Origin: a virus
DNA length: 30,099 nt
Reading direction: 5' to 3' (one strand)
IMG/VR virus record: IMGVR_UViG_3300031857_000966
Location: 1 to 30,099 of that record
Made by a program: the position numbers and the translations under genes. The notes under the pieces were generated by a model. The model was not told the DNA's origin, ran no database searches, and was given only the letters and a program-made list of their open reading frames with translations. Below are positions 1 through 8,068 of this stretch, piece by piece; the first letter of the stretch is position 1; each line of letters starts with the position of its first letter.

Positions 1-1060
1 TAAAATTCTTATTGTTAAGATATTCTGTAATTAATTTATTTTGATAATCAACATCTGATACATCACTCAAATTAAAATTAGTATTATCAATGATATTGCT
101 AGATGATGAATTTGGTGAATCTACACGAACATAAGTCACTTCTGTAACATCAGATTTTTCTCTAATTGTTGACAATACAGATTTAACTTCAGTCGCAACA
201 CTTTCAAAGCATTTCAATCTCAATCTTGCCTTTTTAGGCATATCAGAAATGTCAGTAAGCAATTTTCCTTTGCTTATTTCAACTGTATAAAAACCATAAT
301 CATTTGGAATTTCAAAGTGTTTGAATACTTTGGTTTTTAAATCCCAGAATACAAATCCATGTCCTTTTAGTTCTTCTCCATGATTCTGTTGAATCAATGA
401 ACCTACATAGACAATGATTGGATCAGATTGGCTTAAAACTTGATGTCTGTGAATATCACCCAACAATACAATATCATGACCGTCAAAAATTTCATTTGTA
501 ATGGTTCTACTCGCAACTTTATATCCTACATCAGTAATTGCATTATTTACTGGTCCATGAAATAGAGCAATCTTGTAACGGGTTTCATTTAGATAAATCT
601 TTGGAATATCCTTGAACTTGATATACTTATCTGGTTCATCAAATACGCTATAATGATTAAATAAAATATCTCCAAGAATATAAAGACCTGAATCTTTTAG
701 ATAAAATAGATTTGTATGATTAATTGCATCAACAATAGGACTTAGACTGTCCAATCTATTTTTATTAGCCAAAGTAGCATCATGATTACCAGCGATTAAT
801 ACGGTTGGTCTTCTGTCAGCAAGATTTTGTAGAAACTCAGTAGTGATCTTTACACATTCCGGTGAAAGATCGCTCTTAGAATGTAAAACATCTCCTAAAA
901 CAGCAACTACAGTTTCTGCGGGTGTCCTTTCTACTGCTTTATACAATCTTTCAAATACTTGATTGTATTCATCGTGTCTTTTTGTAAGACGCAAATGAAT
1001 ATCAGCAATATGAAACACATTCTTGAACTCTTTTATATCTGATTTAAGATATTTTACCAT
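1..1060 (-). CDS. 47: SbcD/Mre11-like recombination nuclease subunit (T4 gp47-like), 3' end cut by window
   Basis: My translation from the ATG at 1058-1060 stays open to the left edge (353 codons), so the C-terminus lies outside. The calcineurin-like phosphoesterase motifs of SbcD/Mre11 appear in order: ADIHL (D20, H22), LGDVLHSKSDL, IAGNHDATL, ALFHGPVNN and LLGDIHRHQ. These residues bind the two catalytic metal ions. In T4, gp47 pairs with the ATPase gp46 to process DNA ends for recombination-dependent replication and host DNA breakdown. T4 gp47 is about 340 residues, so little should be missing; a gp46/SbcC gene would be expected just beyond position 1. One base separates the start from the primase stop, so the two are probably translated together. 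The family is clear; the phage-type assignment rests on length and context. Confidence 0.93.
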   Translation of the reverse strand, partial: MVKYLKSDIKEFKNVFHIADIHLRLTKRHDEYNQVFERLYKAVERTPAETVVAVLGDVLHSKSDLSPECVKITTEFLQNLADRRPTVLIAGNHDATLANKNRLDSLSPIVDAINHTNLFYLKDSGLYILGDILFNHYSVFDEPDKYIKFKDIPKIYLNETRYKIALFHGPVNNAITDVGYKVASRTITNEIFDGHDIVLLGDIHRHQVLSQSDPIIVYVGSLIQQNHGEELKGHGFVFWDLKTKVFKHFEIPNDYGFYTVEISKGKLLTDISDMPKKARLRLKCFESVATEVKSVLSTIREKSDVTEVTYVRVDSPNSSSSNIIDNTNFNLSDVSDVDYQNKLITEYLNNKNF

Positions 1061-1061
1061 A

Positions 1062-2012
1062 TTATATTCTTAGTTTTAACTTAAACAACTTTTCGAAATC
1101 CATAGTATCACAACTATCTATCATTTGCCAAGTTTTTTCAAAACCTATTACACTTGGATCTTTACCATCTAACATTACTAGTTTTGTTGGAATACTATTT
1201 TTAATTAGAAATTCACATATTTTGATGGAATCTTTTATCGCATCATTGTCTAATAAAATATGTACCATCGGAACATCGTTTTCTAATAATTTTAATTTTA
1301 ACTGTTTGCTCATTGTCTTTCCAAACAATGGTATGCAATTATTTTTAACTGCAATTGCATCAAATGGACCTTCAACCAAAGTAATCGGTTGTTCAAAGTT
1401 AATAAACAATTCAAACCCAATTATATTCTTTGATGCTGAACAACTAACATATTTTAATCCTTTGGTTTCAAAAAAACTTCTAGCAGTGTAAAAATTTAAT
1501 ATACCATTACAGTCGTATGATGGTATAACCACTCTGTTTTTCAAATCACCTTCAGTACAATACCCAATATTATATCTTACTATATCATTTTTGGTAATAT
1601 TTCTGGATTTAAGATATTTTACTGCATGTTTATATTCCAATTCGTTTATTGGTTCACTTATAGGTTTAAATTCTTTGGGTAATCTTACCAATTTTTGTTC
1701 TTCTGGTTCATCTTCAAATGAAATAACAAAATCGGCAATCGGCTTTTTGGAAAACGATTTCTGACTTAATCCGATACATGTGTAATATTCACTGGGTGCA
1801 TTTAGTTTCTTAAATAAAGTCTTGAAACTTGTTCCACTGAATCCACATACCCAACAATTATATTTTCCTGTATGTAAATTGATTTCCAGTTTTCTTTTAT
1901 AATGTTTACAAGAAGGACAATGATAAACTGCATCAGTTCCCTTACGAATCTTGGGAGTCTGATTCAACAGTTTATTTAAAACGGATACTATTGTCTCTTG
2001 ATATAACAACAT
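1062..2012 (-). CDS. 61: DNA primase (DnaG-type, T4 gp61-like)
   Basis: This 316-residue protein would make RNA primers for lagging-strand synthesis with the replicative helicase. Numbering from the TTG one codon upstream of the chosen ATG, an N-terminal zinc ribbon is visible (C33-P-S-C36 and C54-W-V-C57). A central primase-core segment reads RVVIPSYDCNGILNFYTARS, and a Toprim domain follows with E215 in TLVEGPFDA and D256/D258 in LLDNDA, the acidic metal-binding set. The ATG at 2010-2012 is preferred; an in-frame TTG at 2013-2015 would add one residue. Its length is close to phage gp61-type primases and far below bacterial DnaG, and no helicase domain is fused. It sits between the DUF2786-like gene and the gp47-like nuclease in a replication/recombination cluster. 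Confidence 0.92.
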   Translation of the reverse strand: MLLYQETIVSVLNKLLNQTPKIRKGTDAVYHCPSCKHYKRKLEINLHTGKYNCWVCGFSGTSFKTLFKKLNAPSEYYTCIGLSQKSFSKKPIADFVISFEDEPEEQKLVRLPKEFKPISEPINELEYKHAVKYLKSRNITKNDIVRYNIGYCTEGDLKNRVVIPSYDCNGILNFYTARSFFETKGLKYVSCSASKNIIGFELFINFEQPITLVEGPFDAIAVKNNCIPLFGKTMSKQLKLKLLENDVPMVHILLDNDAIKDSIKICEFLIKNSIPTKLVMLDGKDPSVIGFEKTWQMIDSCDTMDFEKLFKLKLRI

Positions 2013-2036
2013 CAATGATACTTTACAGTAAAACTT

Positions 2037-2699
2037 TTATTCTATCAACTTTTTATTTGGATCATTTTTAATCCACGGATTTTTATCTAATGCAACTGCA
2101 ATCTTCATCAATTTGATCGGATCAATTGGTTTTTCATCAACAACATCTTCGGATTTATCTTCGGAATTTTTGTTTTCATCTGATGTTTTATCATCATTTC
2201 CTTCGGTTTTTTGTTCCTTTTCTTCCTTTTTAACATCTTCGGGTGGAGTTGGTTGAATATCTTGTTGAATATTTTCTTGAGTATATGTTTGATGTTTTGG
2301 GATATAACCAATCGCATGTCTAGAAATTATTCCTTGCATCAAATATCTTTTATAATCATTGTACATGTCTCTATAGTATTCAAATGCGTTATTAATATTT
2401 TCATATTCTGATTGAGTAATATGAATACAAATACAATTATTTTTTTCTTTCCATTTGAATCCAGGAACATCCAATATCATACATGATACATTGATTAACA
2501 AATCTCTTTCATTTTTATCATTTATAACGATGTAATAATTTTTAGTTTCTTCTGATATAGATAATTCACTATCGGATATATTATATTTTTGACATATCCG
2601 TTCTAACTTTTCTTTAGCCGCATTTCTTTCACCACCATTACCTTTTTCGGCTAATGCTTTTATCTTTTTTGCTAATTCTAATATTTTGTTGCGGTTCAT
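2037..2699 (-). CDS. DUF2786-like protein with acidic low-complexity tail
   Basis: The function is unknown. The first ~40 residues (NRNKILELAKKIKALAEKG followed by AAKEKLERICQKYNIS) resemble the helical DUF2786 domain found in many phage proteins. A short alpha/beta stretch follows, then roughly 50 residues rich in Glu, Lys, Asp and Pro that are probably disordered. The C-terminus (ALDKNPWIKNDPNKKLIE) becomes ordered-looking again. I chose the ATG at 2697-2699; an in-frame GTG at 2712-2714 would add five residues. Either way the start lies inside the 3' end of the RuvC-like gene in another frame, an overlap of 62-77 bases, which is long for this tightly packed genome. Translational coupling to RuvC and a role in DNA processing are guesses from position. 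Confidence 0.8.
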   Translation of the reverse strand: MNRNKILELAKKIKALAEKGNGGERNAAKEKLERICQKYNISDSELSISEETKNYYIVINDKNERDLLINVSCMILDVPGFKWKEKNNCICIHITQSEYENINNAFEYYRDMYNDYKRYLMQGIISRHAIGYIPKHQTYTQENIQQDIQPTPPEDVKKEEKEQKTEGNDDKTSDENKNSEDKSEDVVDEKPIDPIKLMKIAVALDKNPWIKNDPNKKLIE

Positions 2700-3204
2700 C
2701 TTTGTATAATGCACATACTATACCATCATACATATCACCGTTTCTTTCATCCCAATTACCCTTTTTATTAAGAACCGTAAATTTAACTACATCTGGACAT
2801 AGTGATTCTAATTCAGATTTAACAAAGTCTTTGGATTTGATGCCTTTAATTCTACATTTACCAAACAATTGTTTACGCATAGTGTTTACTGATAACAAAT
2901 TTACCTTGACTTTAAAGTGTTCTTCAATAATATAAGCAAATACTGCATTATGCCGGGCTAATGTAATAATAACTTGTTGTGAAGTAAATCCACCAGCAAA
3001 ACCGCTTAGAGCAGCTTCTAAATTAATAACAGTAATATCTTTGATTAGTGGATTTTTCTCTAACTCTGATATAACAAAAAAAGTTTTTTCTTTTGTTGTC
3101 TCAAACTTTTTGGTATCAATATAACCGGCATCTAAGACTTTTCCGTCTTTACTAAATGCCCAACCTGTAACTGATGTAGATGAATCTAAACCTAATATAA
3201 CCAT
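2638..3204 (-). CDS. RuvC-like Holliday junction resolvase
   Basis: A 188-residue RNase H-fold nuclease that probably cuts branched DNA formed during phage recombination and replication before packaging. The RuvC acidic set is visible: D7 in ILGLDSST, E63 in VINLEAA, and D157 and D160 in NGDMYDGIVCALY. These match the order and spacing of the E. coli RuvC tetrad (D7, E66, D138, D141). T4 uses an unrelated enzyme, endonuclease VII (gp49), so a RuvC-type enzyme would be a non-homologous replacement if gp49 is absent elsewhere. The basic C-terminal tail (ISKKDKSISRKR) is encoded where the gene overlaps the DUF2786-like gene. The start codon lies within an inverted repeat (3202-3224). Confidence 0.88.
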   Translation of the reverse strand: MVILGLDSSTSVTGWAFSKDGKVLDAGYIDTKKFETTKEKTFFVISELEKNPLIKDITVINLEAALSGFAGGFTSQQVIITLARHNAVFAYIIEEHFKVKVNLLSVNTMRKQLFGKCRIKGIKSKDFVKSELESLCPDVVKFTVLNKKGNWDERNGDMYDGIVCALYKDEPQQNIRISKKDKSISRKR

Positions 3205-3224
3205 ATACTAATATATAGTATATG
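3202..3224 (-). promoter_or_regulatory. Inverted repeat containing the RuvC start codon
   Basis: Perfect 8-base arms (3202-3209 and 3217-3224) flank a 7-base AT loop. In the minus-strand transcript the RuvC ATG is in the 3' arm, so a hairpin could hide the start. AT-rich sequence forms such repeats by chance; control of translation is inferred. Confidence 0.4.
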
Positions 3225-3225
3225 T

Positions 3226-3522
3226 TTAACCTTTATATTTTTTATTATTAAATCCTTTTACCAATGAAGATAATTCTTTAGAAGTAGAATTTCTTCTATC
3301 AGGTACATCTGCCAAATCAGACAATCCAAGTGGTTGTTTTACTCTAAATCCACCTTTATCAATAGTAAATTGTTGGCCTTTTGCAGACGGATTTGGGCCA
3401 GTTGTTATAGAATCTGGTTTGGTATTAATGTCTTTAGCATTAAATGCACCTCCTGAACTTTGAGATTGATATCTTTGTTCTAGACTCTTGTTTAAAGATT
3501 CTCTATTTACTGGTGTTGGCAT
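3226..3522 (-). CDS. Small hypothetical protein, probably disordered
   Basis: This 98-residue protein is not recognised. It is polar and rich in Ser, Asn, Gln and Lys, has no cysteine, no signal peptide and no membrane segment, and looks largely disordered. One more ordered-looking stretch (FRVKQPLGLSDLADVPDRR) sits past the middle. It lies between the large 751-residue structural protein and the RuvC-like gene, 28 bases after the former. It could be a small virion or assembly protein at the edge of the structural module, or an uncharacterised early protein. The ATG start is at 3520-3522. Confidence 0.65.
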   Translation of the reverse strand: MPTPVNRESLNKSLEQRYQSQSSGGAFNAKDINTKPDSITTGPNPSAKGQQFTIDKGGFRVKQPLGLSDLADVPDRRNSTSKELSSLVKGFNNKKYKG

Positions 3523-3550
3523 ATATTATACTTTCTTTTTATAAATATGT

Positions 3551-5806
3551 TTAAATATCCCATTTTACTAAAATATTTAATGGTAATTCACCAGTATTTT
3601 TAATTGGCATACCCAATTTAGCAACCGCAACCAAATCTGCACCACTATAAAGTCCAACTGTTGTAATATATGGAGCTAAATAAGAACCAGTTGGATCAAT
3701 TGATGAACTATAATTAAATCCAAAAAATTGTTCTTTTATTGATTTACCACCAAACTTCCCAGTCTTTTCTTCAATATAACTTACAATTTGTTGTAAAGTT
3801 TTTCTGATAGACTTTGGTTCTACATACTTAAATAATTCAGTTTGATTCAAATTATCATTGAAATATTTCCAAAGTATGTACATATCATTCAAATTTACTT
3901 TGTTATTACCATCAATATCAAAATCATAATAATTTGAAGACAATGTTGAAATATAATTGGATGTGTAACTTGAAGAAATGTTATAGTTTACAGAATAAAG
4001 ATTAAATAATGATTGTTCTTCATTTGTAAATGTCATATAATCCCACCAATTATACGAGTTATTGATTTGATAGTTGATATACTTTAAAATTAAATCTAGG
4101 TCAGTAAAGTCAAAATATTTATTACCGTCAATATCAAAATCAAATGTATTTGGAATCAACGATGTAGGATTTGTACTATAATTAAATTCTCCCGATTCAA
4201 TTCTACAAAATACTTGTTTTTCATATAGTTTAACATTGCTCTGATATTCAATGTTATACATAGATTGTAACGGATTAGAACGATCTTTTAATAAATTATC
4301 AAAAATAGAACCACTATTTGATAAAATGATTTTACCATCTCTATAAAATACATTTCCAATATGATAATTCGTTACGAGATCATTGAAATTATAGATATAA
4401 GCATATCCATTTAAATTGTCATATAGTGAATTATCAAATAATGAAGATGTAAGTTGTTCAGGATTATATAAAAATATAGGTGATCCTATGTTTATTACAG
4501 ATGATTCTTTATCGTATATTGCACTACTATATCCAAAATTTGAATATGGGAATCCATATTCTTTCTTTTTTGTAAATACTGATTCAATTTGCCATGAAGA
4601 TGATACCGATGATGTAAATTGATTGTAAATTACAAATTGTCCCAGAGTGTCAATTATATCATCATTTGGATTACAGTCAAATCGTTTAAATAATGTATTA
4701 TATATATAATTTGTACAATACGTTCTTATATCTCTAACACTAGTTGCAATTGCTTTGTTATTGTAAATATTTACTGAAAATCCTAAATTGTTTGATTCCA
4801 ATATGTTTTCATCACCAAACGATTTTTGTAATAAAAACCAGTCGGTTGCATCTGAACATTTTTTCCAAAAATAAACCGATCCTCTATTTCTTAAAACTGT
4901 TGAACCACTCCATTCATAATAGTACATGTCATTGGGAGATCCTATAAGAATTGTATCACCATAGATTGATACAGAATTACCATAATTACTTCCACTTGGT
5001 TGAATTCCTGGAAAATAAGGTTGTGTATCAATAAAATTTAATGAACCAGTGATAGTTCTATCTTGTTCCAGTGTATCATTAAGTTCCCATTGATTTGTAG
5101 TTGTGTTTAATTCGTATACATAAACAGCACTTCCAGTAGATTTATTACCAACTACTATTCTATTAGATCCACTAGGATCAATTTTTACAACACCACCAAA
5201 ATAACCATTACTTACAGATCCATTCAATGTTTGATAATGTAAATAATTATTATTTAATGATTGTGTATAGATATATACACTTCCTAAATTAGAATTGTAA
5301 GTGCTAGATCCAACAACTAAAACTGATGCATTTAATAAATCGGAGTAAACAAGTGATATAGATTCTCCAAATGTAGAATTGCTAAATGTTGAATCAAATG
5401 AATTAGTAATTGTATATAATGGATATTTGTTACTTGAACTATTATAAGTTTTTAAATCATAAATATCTACACATGAACCTGTTAATACAGTTGAAGTGGA
5501 CGATACTGAATAATAATAAAATGGACATCCGATTGCAATCAGAGAAGATGATAATGCGACTGAAATACCATATGCATCTCCGTAATAATATAAATTATTG
5601 TTTATATCTAATTCAAAATTCAAACCGTTAACATTTGATGATGTATCTGCATTCAATATTATAGTATCTAAACTAGAGCTATCAGCTAATAAGAATGAAT
5701 TAAAATCAGACACATACTTTTTGATAGCAAACAATGTTTCATATTCATCAGTTGTAGATGAATATTTAGAAATGTCTACGAATCCTCTTAAACAATAATC
5801 GTTCAT
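3551..5806 (-). CDS. Virion-type protein with FG-GAP-like propeller repeats and two dockerin-like modules
   Basis: This 751-residue protein is probably an exposed tail or fibre component. About six repeats of FG-GAP character occur near residues 79-95, 147-166, 203-220, 275-290, 341-356 and 424-442, with cores such as YGNSVSIYGDTILIGSP and LGFSVNIYNNKAIATS; 56-83 residue spacing suits a beta-propeller. Two dockerin type I-like calcium loops follow: FDIDGNKYFDFTDL (about 557-570) and FDIDGNNKVNLNDM (about 629-642), each with Asp/Asn at loop positions 1, 3, 5, 9 and 12. The segments at about 484-550 and 714-751 match the C-terminal part of the protein at 9756-10862 (NY..NPT, then ITTVGLY..LVAVAKL), so the dockerin region looks like an insertion. 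FG-GAP and dockerin domains usually bind calcium and partner proteins or glycans; ligand and virion location are unknown. Confidence 0.8.
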   Translation of the reverse strand: MNDYCLRGFVDISKYSSTTDEYETLFAIKKYVSDFNSFLLADSSSLDTIILNADTSSNVNGLNFELDINNNLYYYGDAYGISVALSSSLIAIGCPFYYYSVSSTSTVLTGSCVDIYDLKTYNSSSNKYPLYTITNSFDSTFSNSTFGESISLVYSDLLNASVLVVGSSTYNSNLGSVYIYTQSLNNNYLHYQTLNGSVSNGYFGGVVKIDPSGSNRIVVGNKSTGSAVYVYELNTTTNQWELNDTLEQDRTITGSLNFIDTQPYFPGIQPSGSNYGNSVSIYGDTILIGSPNDMYYYEWSGSTVLRNRGSVYFWKKCSDATDWFLLQKSFGDENILESNNLGFSVNIYNNKAIATSVRDIRTYCTNYIYNTLFKRFDCNPNDDIIDTLGQFVIYNQFTSSVSSSWQIESVFTKKKEYGFPYSNFGYSSAIYDKESSVINIGSPIFLYNPEQLTSSLFDNSLYDNLNGYAYIYNFNDLVTNYHIGNVFYRDGKIILSNSGSIFDNLLKDRSNPLQSMYNIEYQSNVKLYEKQVFCRIESGEFNYSTNPTSLIPNTFDFDIDGNKYFDFTDLDLILKYINYQINNSYNWWDYMTFTNEEQSLFNLYSVNYNISSSYTSNYISTLSSNYYDFDIDGNNKVNLNDMYILWKYFNDNLNQTELFKYVEPKSIRKTLQQIVSYIEEKTGKFGGKSIKEQFFGFNYSSSIDPTGSYLAPYITTVGLYSGADLVAVAKLGMPIKNTGELPLNILVKWDI

Positions 5807-5816
5807 TTAATAATAA

Positions 5817-5845
5817 ATATTACAATGTTTATTTATTTGTAATAT
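5817..5845. promoter_or_regulatory. Inverted repeat in divergent intergenic region
   Basis: Arms ATATTACA (5817-5824) and TGTAATAT (5838-5845) are perfectly complementary, 13 bases apart. They sit in the 63-base gap between the divergent starts at 5806 (minus) and 5870 (plus), the only divergent promoter region in the window. It could be an operator shared by both genes, or chance in AT-rich DNA. Confidence 0.35.
5830..5837 (-). promoter_or_regulatory. Candidate late promoter element AATAAATA
   Basis: The minus strand reads AATAAATA here, one base from the T4 late promoter TATAAATA recognised by gp55-type sigma factors. It is 23 bases upstream of the ATG at 5806, a plausible distance for late transcription of the 751-residue protein. 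Such strings are common in AT-rich DNA. Confidence 0.25.
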
Positions 5846-5869
5846 AACTATATATATTGAAAATATGTC

Positions 5870-6694
5870 ATGATAATACGAAAATTAGAACCTAAATGGA
5901 AAGCTTGGATTTGGAATAACATTTCCGATGGTCAAAATATTGACGGGATATTTACCATATTATTAAATCATGGTTTTGAATACGATTTGATTAAAAAAGA
6001 ATTGGAATATGAACCAACTGATCAATTTATAGTTGAAAGAAAAAAAAGTCAAGGATTGTTAGAAACTCAAGGAATATTAGACTTATCTAATTTTAATATT
6101 AATTTCAGAGACAATCCTAAGTGTCATAGAATAGAAAATAATTTTCTTGAAGTTTATAAATATCCAAATTTTTTATCCAGTAATGAATGTGACGATCTAA
6201 TATTAGATATGTCTAAAAATTTACACGAATCTACCATTACCAATCCGAATGGAAATAAAAATGATAGAACTAGTCTTACTTCATATATGTCAAGTAATAA
6301 TCCTAAGTTTGTAAGTATAGACGAAAAAATTCATGATTTTATGAAAATTCCCAAAAAAAATGGAGAAGGAATTCAAGGACAAAAATATTTAATTGGACAA
6401 GAATTCAAACCTCATACAGATTTTTTTCATGAAAACGAAGAGTATAATATAAAACATATAGGAGATAGAGGACAAAGAACTTGGACATTTTTATTATATT
6501 TAGATACACCTGAAGAAGGCGGAGAAACACAATTTACCAAAATAAATATCAATATAAAACCAATAAAAGGAATGGCACTTTTCTGGAATAATTTACTTCC
6601 TGATTTTAAAGGAAATGTTTATTCTACTCATGCTGGACTACCTATAATAAAAGGAGAAAAAAATATTATAACAAAATGGTTTAGACAAAACTAA
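5870..6694 (+). CDS. Prolyl 4-hydroxylase-like 2OG-Fe(II) dioxygenase
   Basis: A 274-residue protein whose C-terminal ~190 residues form a P4H-type double-stranded beta-helix. This family uses iron, O2 and 2-oxoglutarate to hydroxylate peptidyl proline. Visible features are DRTSLTSYMS, the iron ligands H182 and D184 in FKPHTDFF, GQRTWTFLLYLDTPEEGGET, the distal ligand H254 in STHAGLP, and K264 in IKGEKNIITKWFR, which holds the 2OG carboxylate. The pattern closely follows plant and animal P4H catalytic domains. The N-terminal ~85 residues are of unknown role. There is no signal peptide, so it should act in the host cytoplasm. It is the only + strand gene and ends tail-to-tail with the second oxygenase gene (4-base overlap). 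The ATG at 5870 is preceded by a two-codon ORF (ATG TCA TGA) overlapping it. The nearby Pro-Ser-Pro-Val protein is the obvious candidate substrate. Confidence 0.9.
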   Translation: MIIRKLEPKWKAWIWNNISDGQNIDGIFTILLNHGFEYDLIKKELEYEPTDQFIVERKKSQGLLETQGILDLSNFNINFRDNPKCHRIENNFLEVYKYPNFLSSNECDDLILDMSKNLHESTITNPNGNKNDRTSLTSYMSSNNPKFVSIDEKIHDFMKIPKKNGEGIQGQKYLIGQEFKPHTDFFHENEEYNIKHIGDRGQRTWTFLLYLDTPEEGGETQFTKININIKPIKGMALFWNNLLPDFKGNVYSTHAGLPIIKGEKNIITKWFRQN

Positions 6695-7239
6695 ATTTTT
6701 GTCCAATGAAGAAATAGTTGAACTACATACTCATCTTCAGAACAAATCAATTGATCTCTCCAATGTTGCATTTTAGTTCCTAAAATTAATAATCCGTCTC
6801 CACGATTAATATTAGATTTAATTTGATTTCCTTTTTTGTCTATTGCATATAATGGCCATTCTTTTTTTAAATTTGAAAAAAGTGTAATTGATAATGTATA
6901 ATCTAATCCTGGTCTGTCTACATGAGGTTTTAATGTACCACCATTATAATAAATCCGTGTATATGAATTTGATATTTTACAACTTAAATCAAAATATGAA
7001 ATGAATTCCTCAGTTATTTCTTTTAAAAAACTTTCCATTTCAGGTATGTTGCCTGTTCCGTAAGAATTTTTATACATATCTGAATTTGAAATATTTTCAA
7101 ATGTCAATTTATTGTTATTTTTATATTCTAACATTATTTTAGTAAAATTTTCACATAGTGATTCTGATATTATATTTTCTAAATATGCATAACCATATTC
7201 CTCAAATTGTTCTTTCGTTGTATTTGTTTTTATATACAT
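6691..7239 (-). CDS. Second 2OG-Fe(II) oxygenase, distinct small family
   Basis: A 182-residue protein with the core of a 2OG-Fe(II) oxygenase: H106-V-D108 in LKPHVDRPG, followed by LDYTLSITLFSN, and the distal ligand H159 in GDGLLILGTKMQHWRDQL. R161 or another nearby basic residue may bind 2-oxoglutarate; I cannot assign it confidently, since the usual later Arg is not obvious near VVQLFLHW. It is smaller than the P4H at 5870-6694 and only distantly like it. It could hydroxylate a protein residue or a small molecule. It starts four bases after the glycosyltransferase stop, so it is probably co-translated with the transferase and repeat protein. Its stop overlaps the P4H stop on the opposite strand. 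The P4H, oxygenase and transferase genes all look more AT-rich than the structural genes, compatible with acquisition as a unit. Confidence 0.8.
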   Translation of the reverse strand: MYIKTNTTKEQFEEYGYAYLENIISESLCENFTKIMLEYKNNNKLTFENISNSDMYKNSYGTGNIPEMESFLKEITEEFISYFDLSCKISNSYTRIYYNGGTLKPHVDRPGLDYTLSITLFSNLKKEWPLYAIDKKGNQIKSNINRGDGLLILGTKMQHWRDQLICSEDEYVVQLFLHWTKI

Positions 7240-7243
7240 AAAT

Positions 7244-8065
7244 TTATTTTTTTATCAACCATTCTTTTATAGAATTATAAAATTCATTATTTTTAAATTT
7301 TGTAAAATCAATATTTGGAAATTGAGATTTTTTGAATAAAGGATCACATGAATAATGTGCGATATGATGTTTTTTTAAATCTATTTCATTTATATTAGGA
7401 TAATAACAACTATTATGATTTATCATTTTAATTCTTTGATTATGACATGCTACATTTAAACCAAACATTCCTGACCACCATCTATGTAATTCATTTTCAC
7501 TGTTTGTTGCAATATCAATTGATACATCAATAATTTCAGGTAAAAGTTTTTTCATTGTTTTAACTTTTCCTATTGAGTTCCAACCACCGTTCATATAATA
7601 AAAATCACTATGTTTTAAATATTTTTCAATTACATATCTATTTTTTGAATTAATAAACATGTGCCATTTTTCATAAATATCATCAACATATATTTCATCA
7701 TCATTTGGCAATGATAAATCAAATTTTTTAAGATGAATCATATCAGCATCAATAATTTCTACATATTCTTCATCATGTAAATTATTAATTACTTGTAATA
7801 CCGATGTATATACATTTATTGGATTGTAATTTTTTTTTATAAGATTTGGATATATGTCATATATGCTATCTACCATTTTATATGGAAGTGTAATATTCCA
7901 ATCTATATCATTAATCAATAATTCTTCTCTAAAATTTCTTTTTACAATTAATACCAATGATTTGTTTTTTGCATCGTCACCATATATTTTTTTATGTTGG
8001 AATTCAAAAAAACTAATTTGCCATCTAAAACTGTCATTTGCAACTGCGATTGGTATTGTAATCAT
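7244..8065 (-). CDS. Glycosyltransferase resembling hydroxyproline O-arabinosyltransferase / serine galactosyltransferase families
   Basis: A 273-residue soluble protein with a nucleotide-sugar transferase layout: N-terminal strand (MITIPIAVANDS), a DxD-type metal/donor motif D106-A-D108 in VEIIDADMIHLKKF, an acceptor-side region GGWNSIG (160-166), and LLPEIIDVSIDI, then WWSGMFGLNVACHNQR, ending with H237 in HHIAHYSCDPLF. From memory, the order ..W..VS......, W...M(Y/F)..(N/A)VA., ..IHY.. parallels plant HPAT (GT95) and algal/plant peptidyl-serine galactosyltransferases (GT96). I could not align them. There is no signal anchor, unlike the Golgi enzymes. The start is 3 bases after the stop of the Pro-Ser-Pro-Val gene, which argues strongly for a shared role. 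A general DxD glycosyltransferase with another acceptor remains possible. Confidence 0.68.
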   Translation of the reverse strand: MITIPIAVANDSFRWQISFFEFQHKKIYGDDAKNKSLVLIVKRNFREELLINDIDWNITLPYKMVDSIYDIYPNLIKKNYNPINVYTSVLQVINNLHDEEYVEIIDADMIHLKKFDLSLPNDDEIYVDDIYEKWHMFINSKNRYVIEKYLKHSDFYYMNGGWNSIGKVKTMKKLLPEIIDVSIDIATNSENELHRWWSGMFGLNVACHNQRIKMINHNSCYYPNINEIDLKKHHIAHYSCDPLFKKSQFPNIDFTKFKNNEFYNSIKEWLIKK

Positions 8066-8068
8066 ATG

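Noticed and set aside
1222-1491. + strand open frame of 89 codons
   Set aside because: Antisense to the Toprim part of the primase gene.
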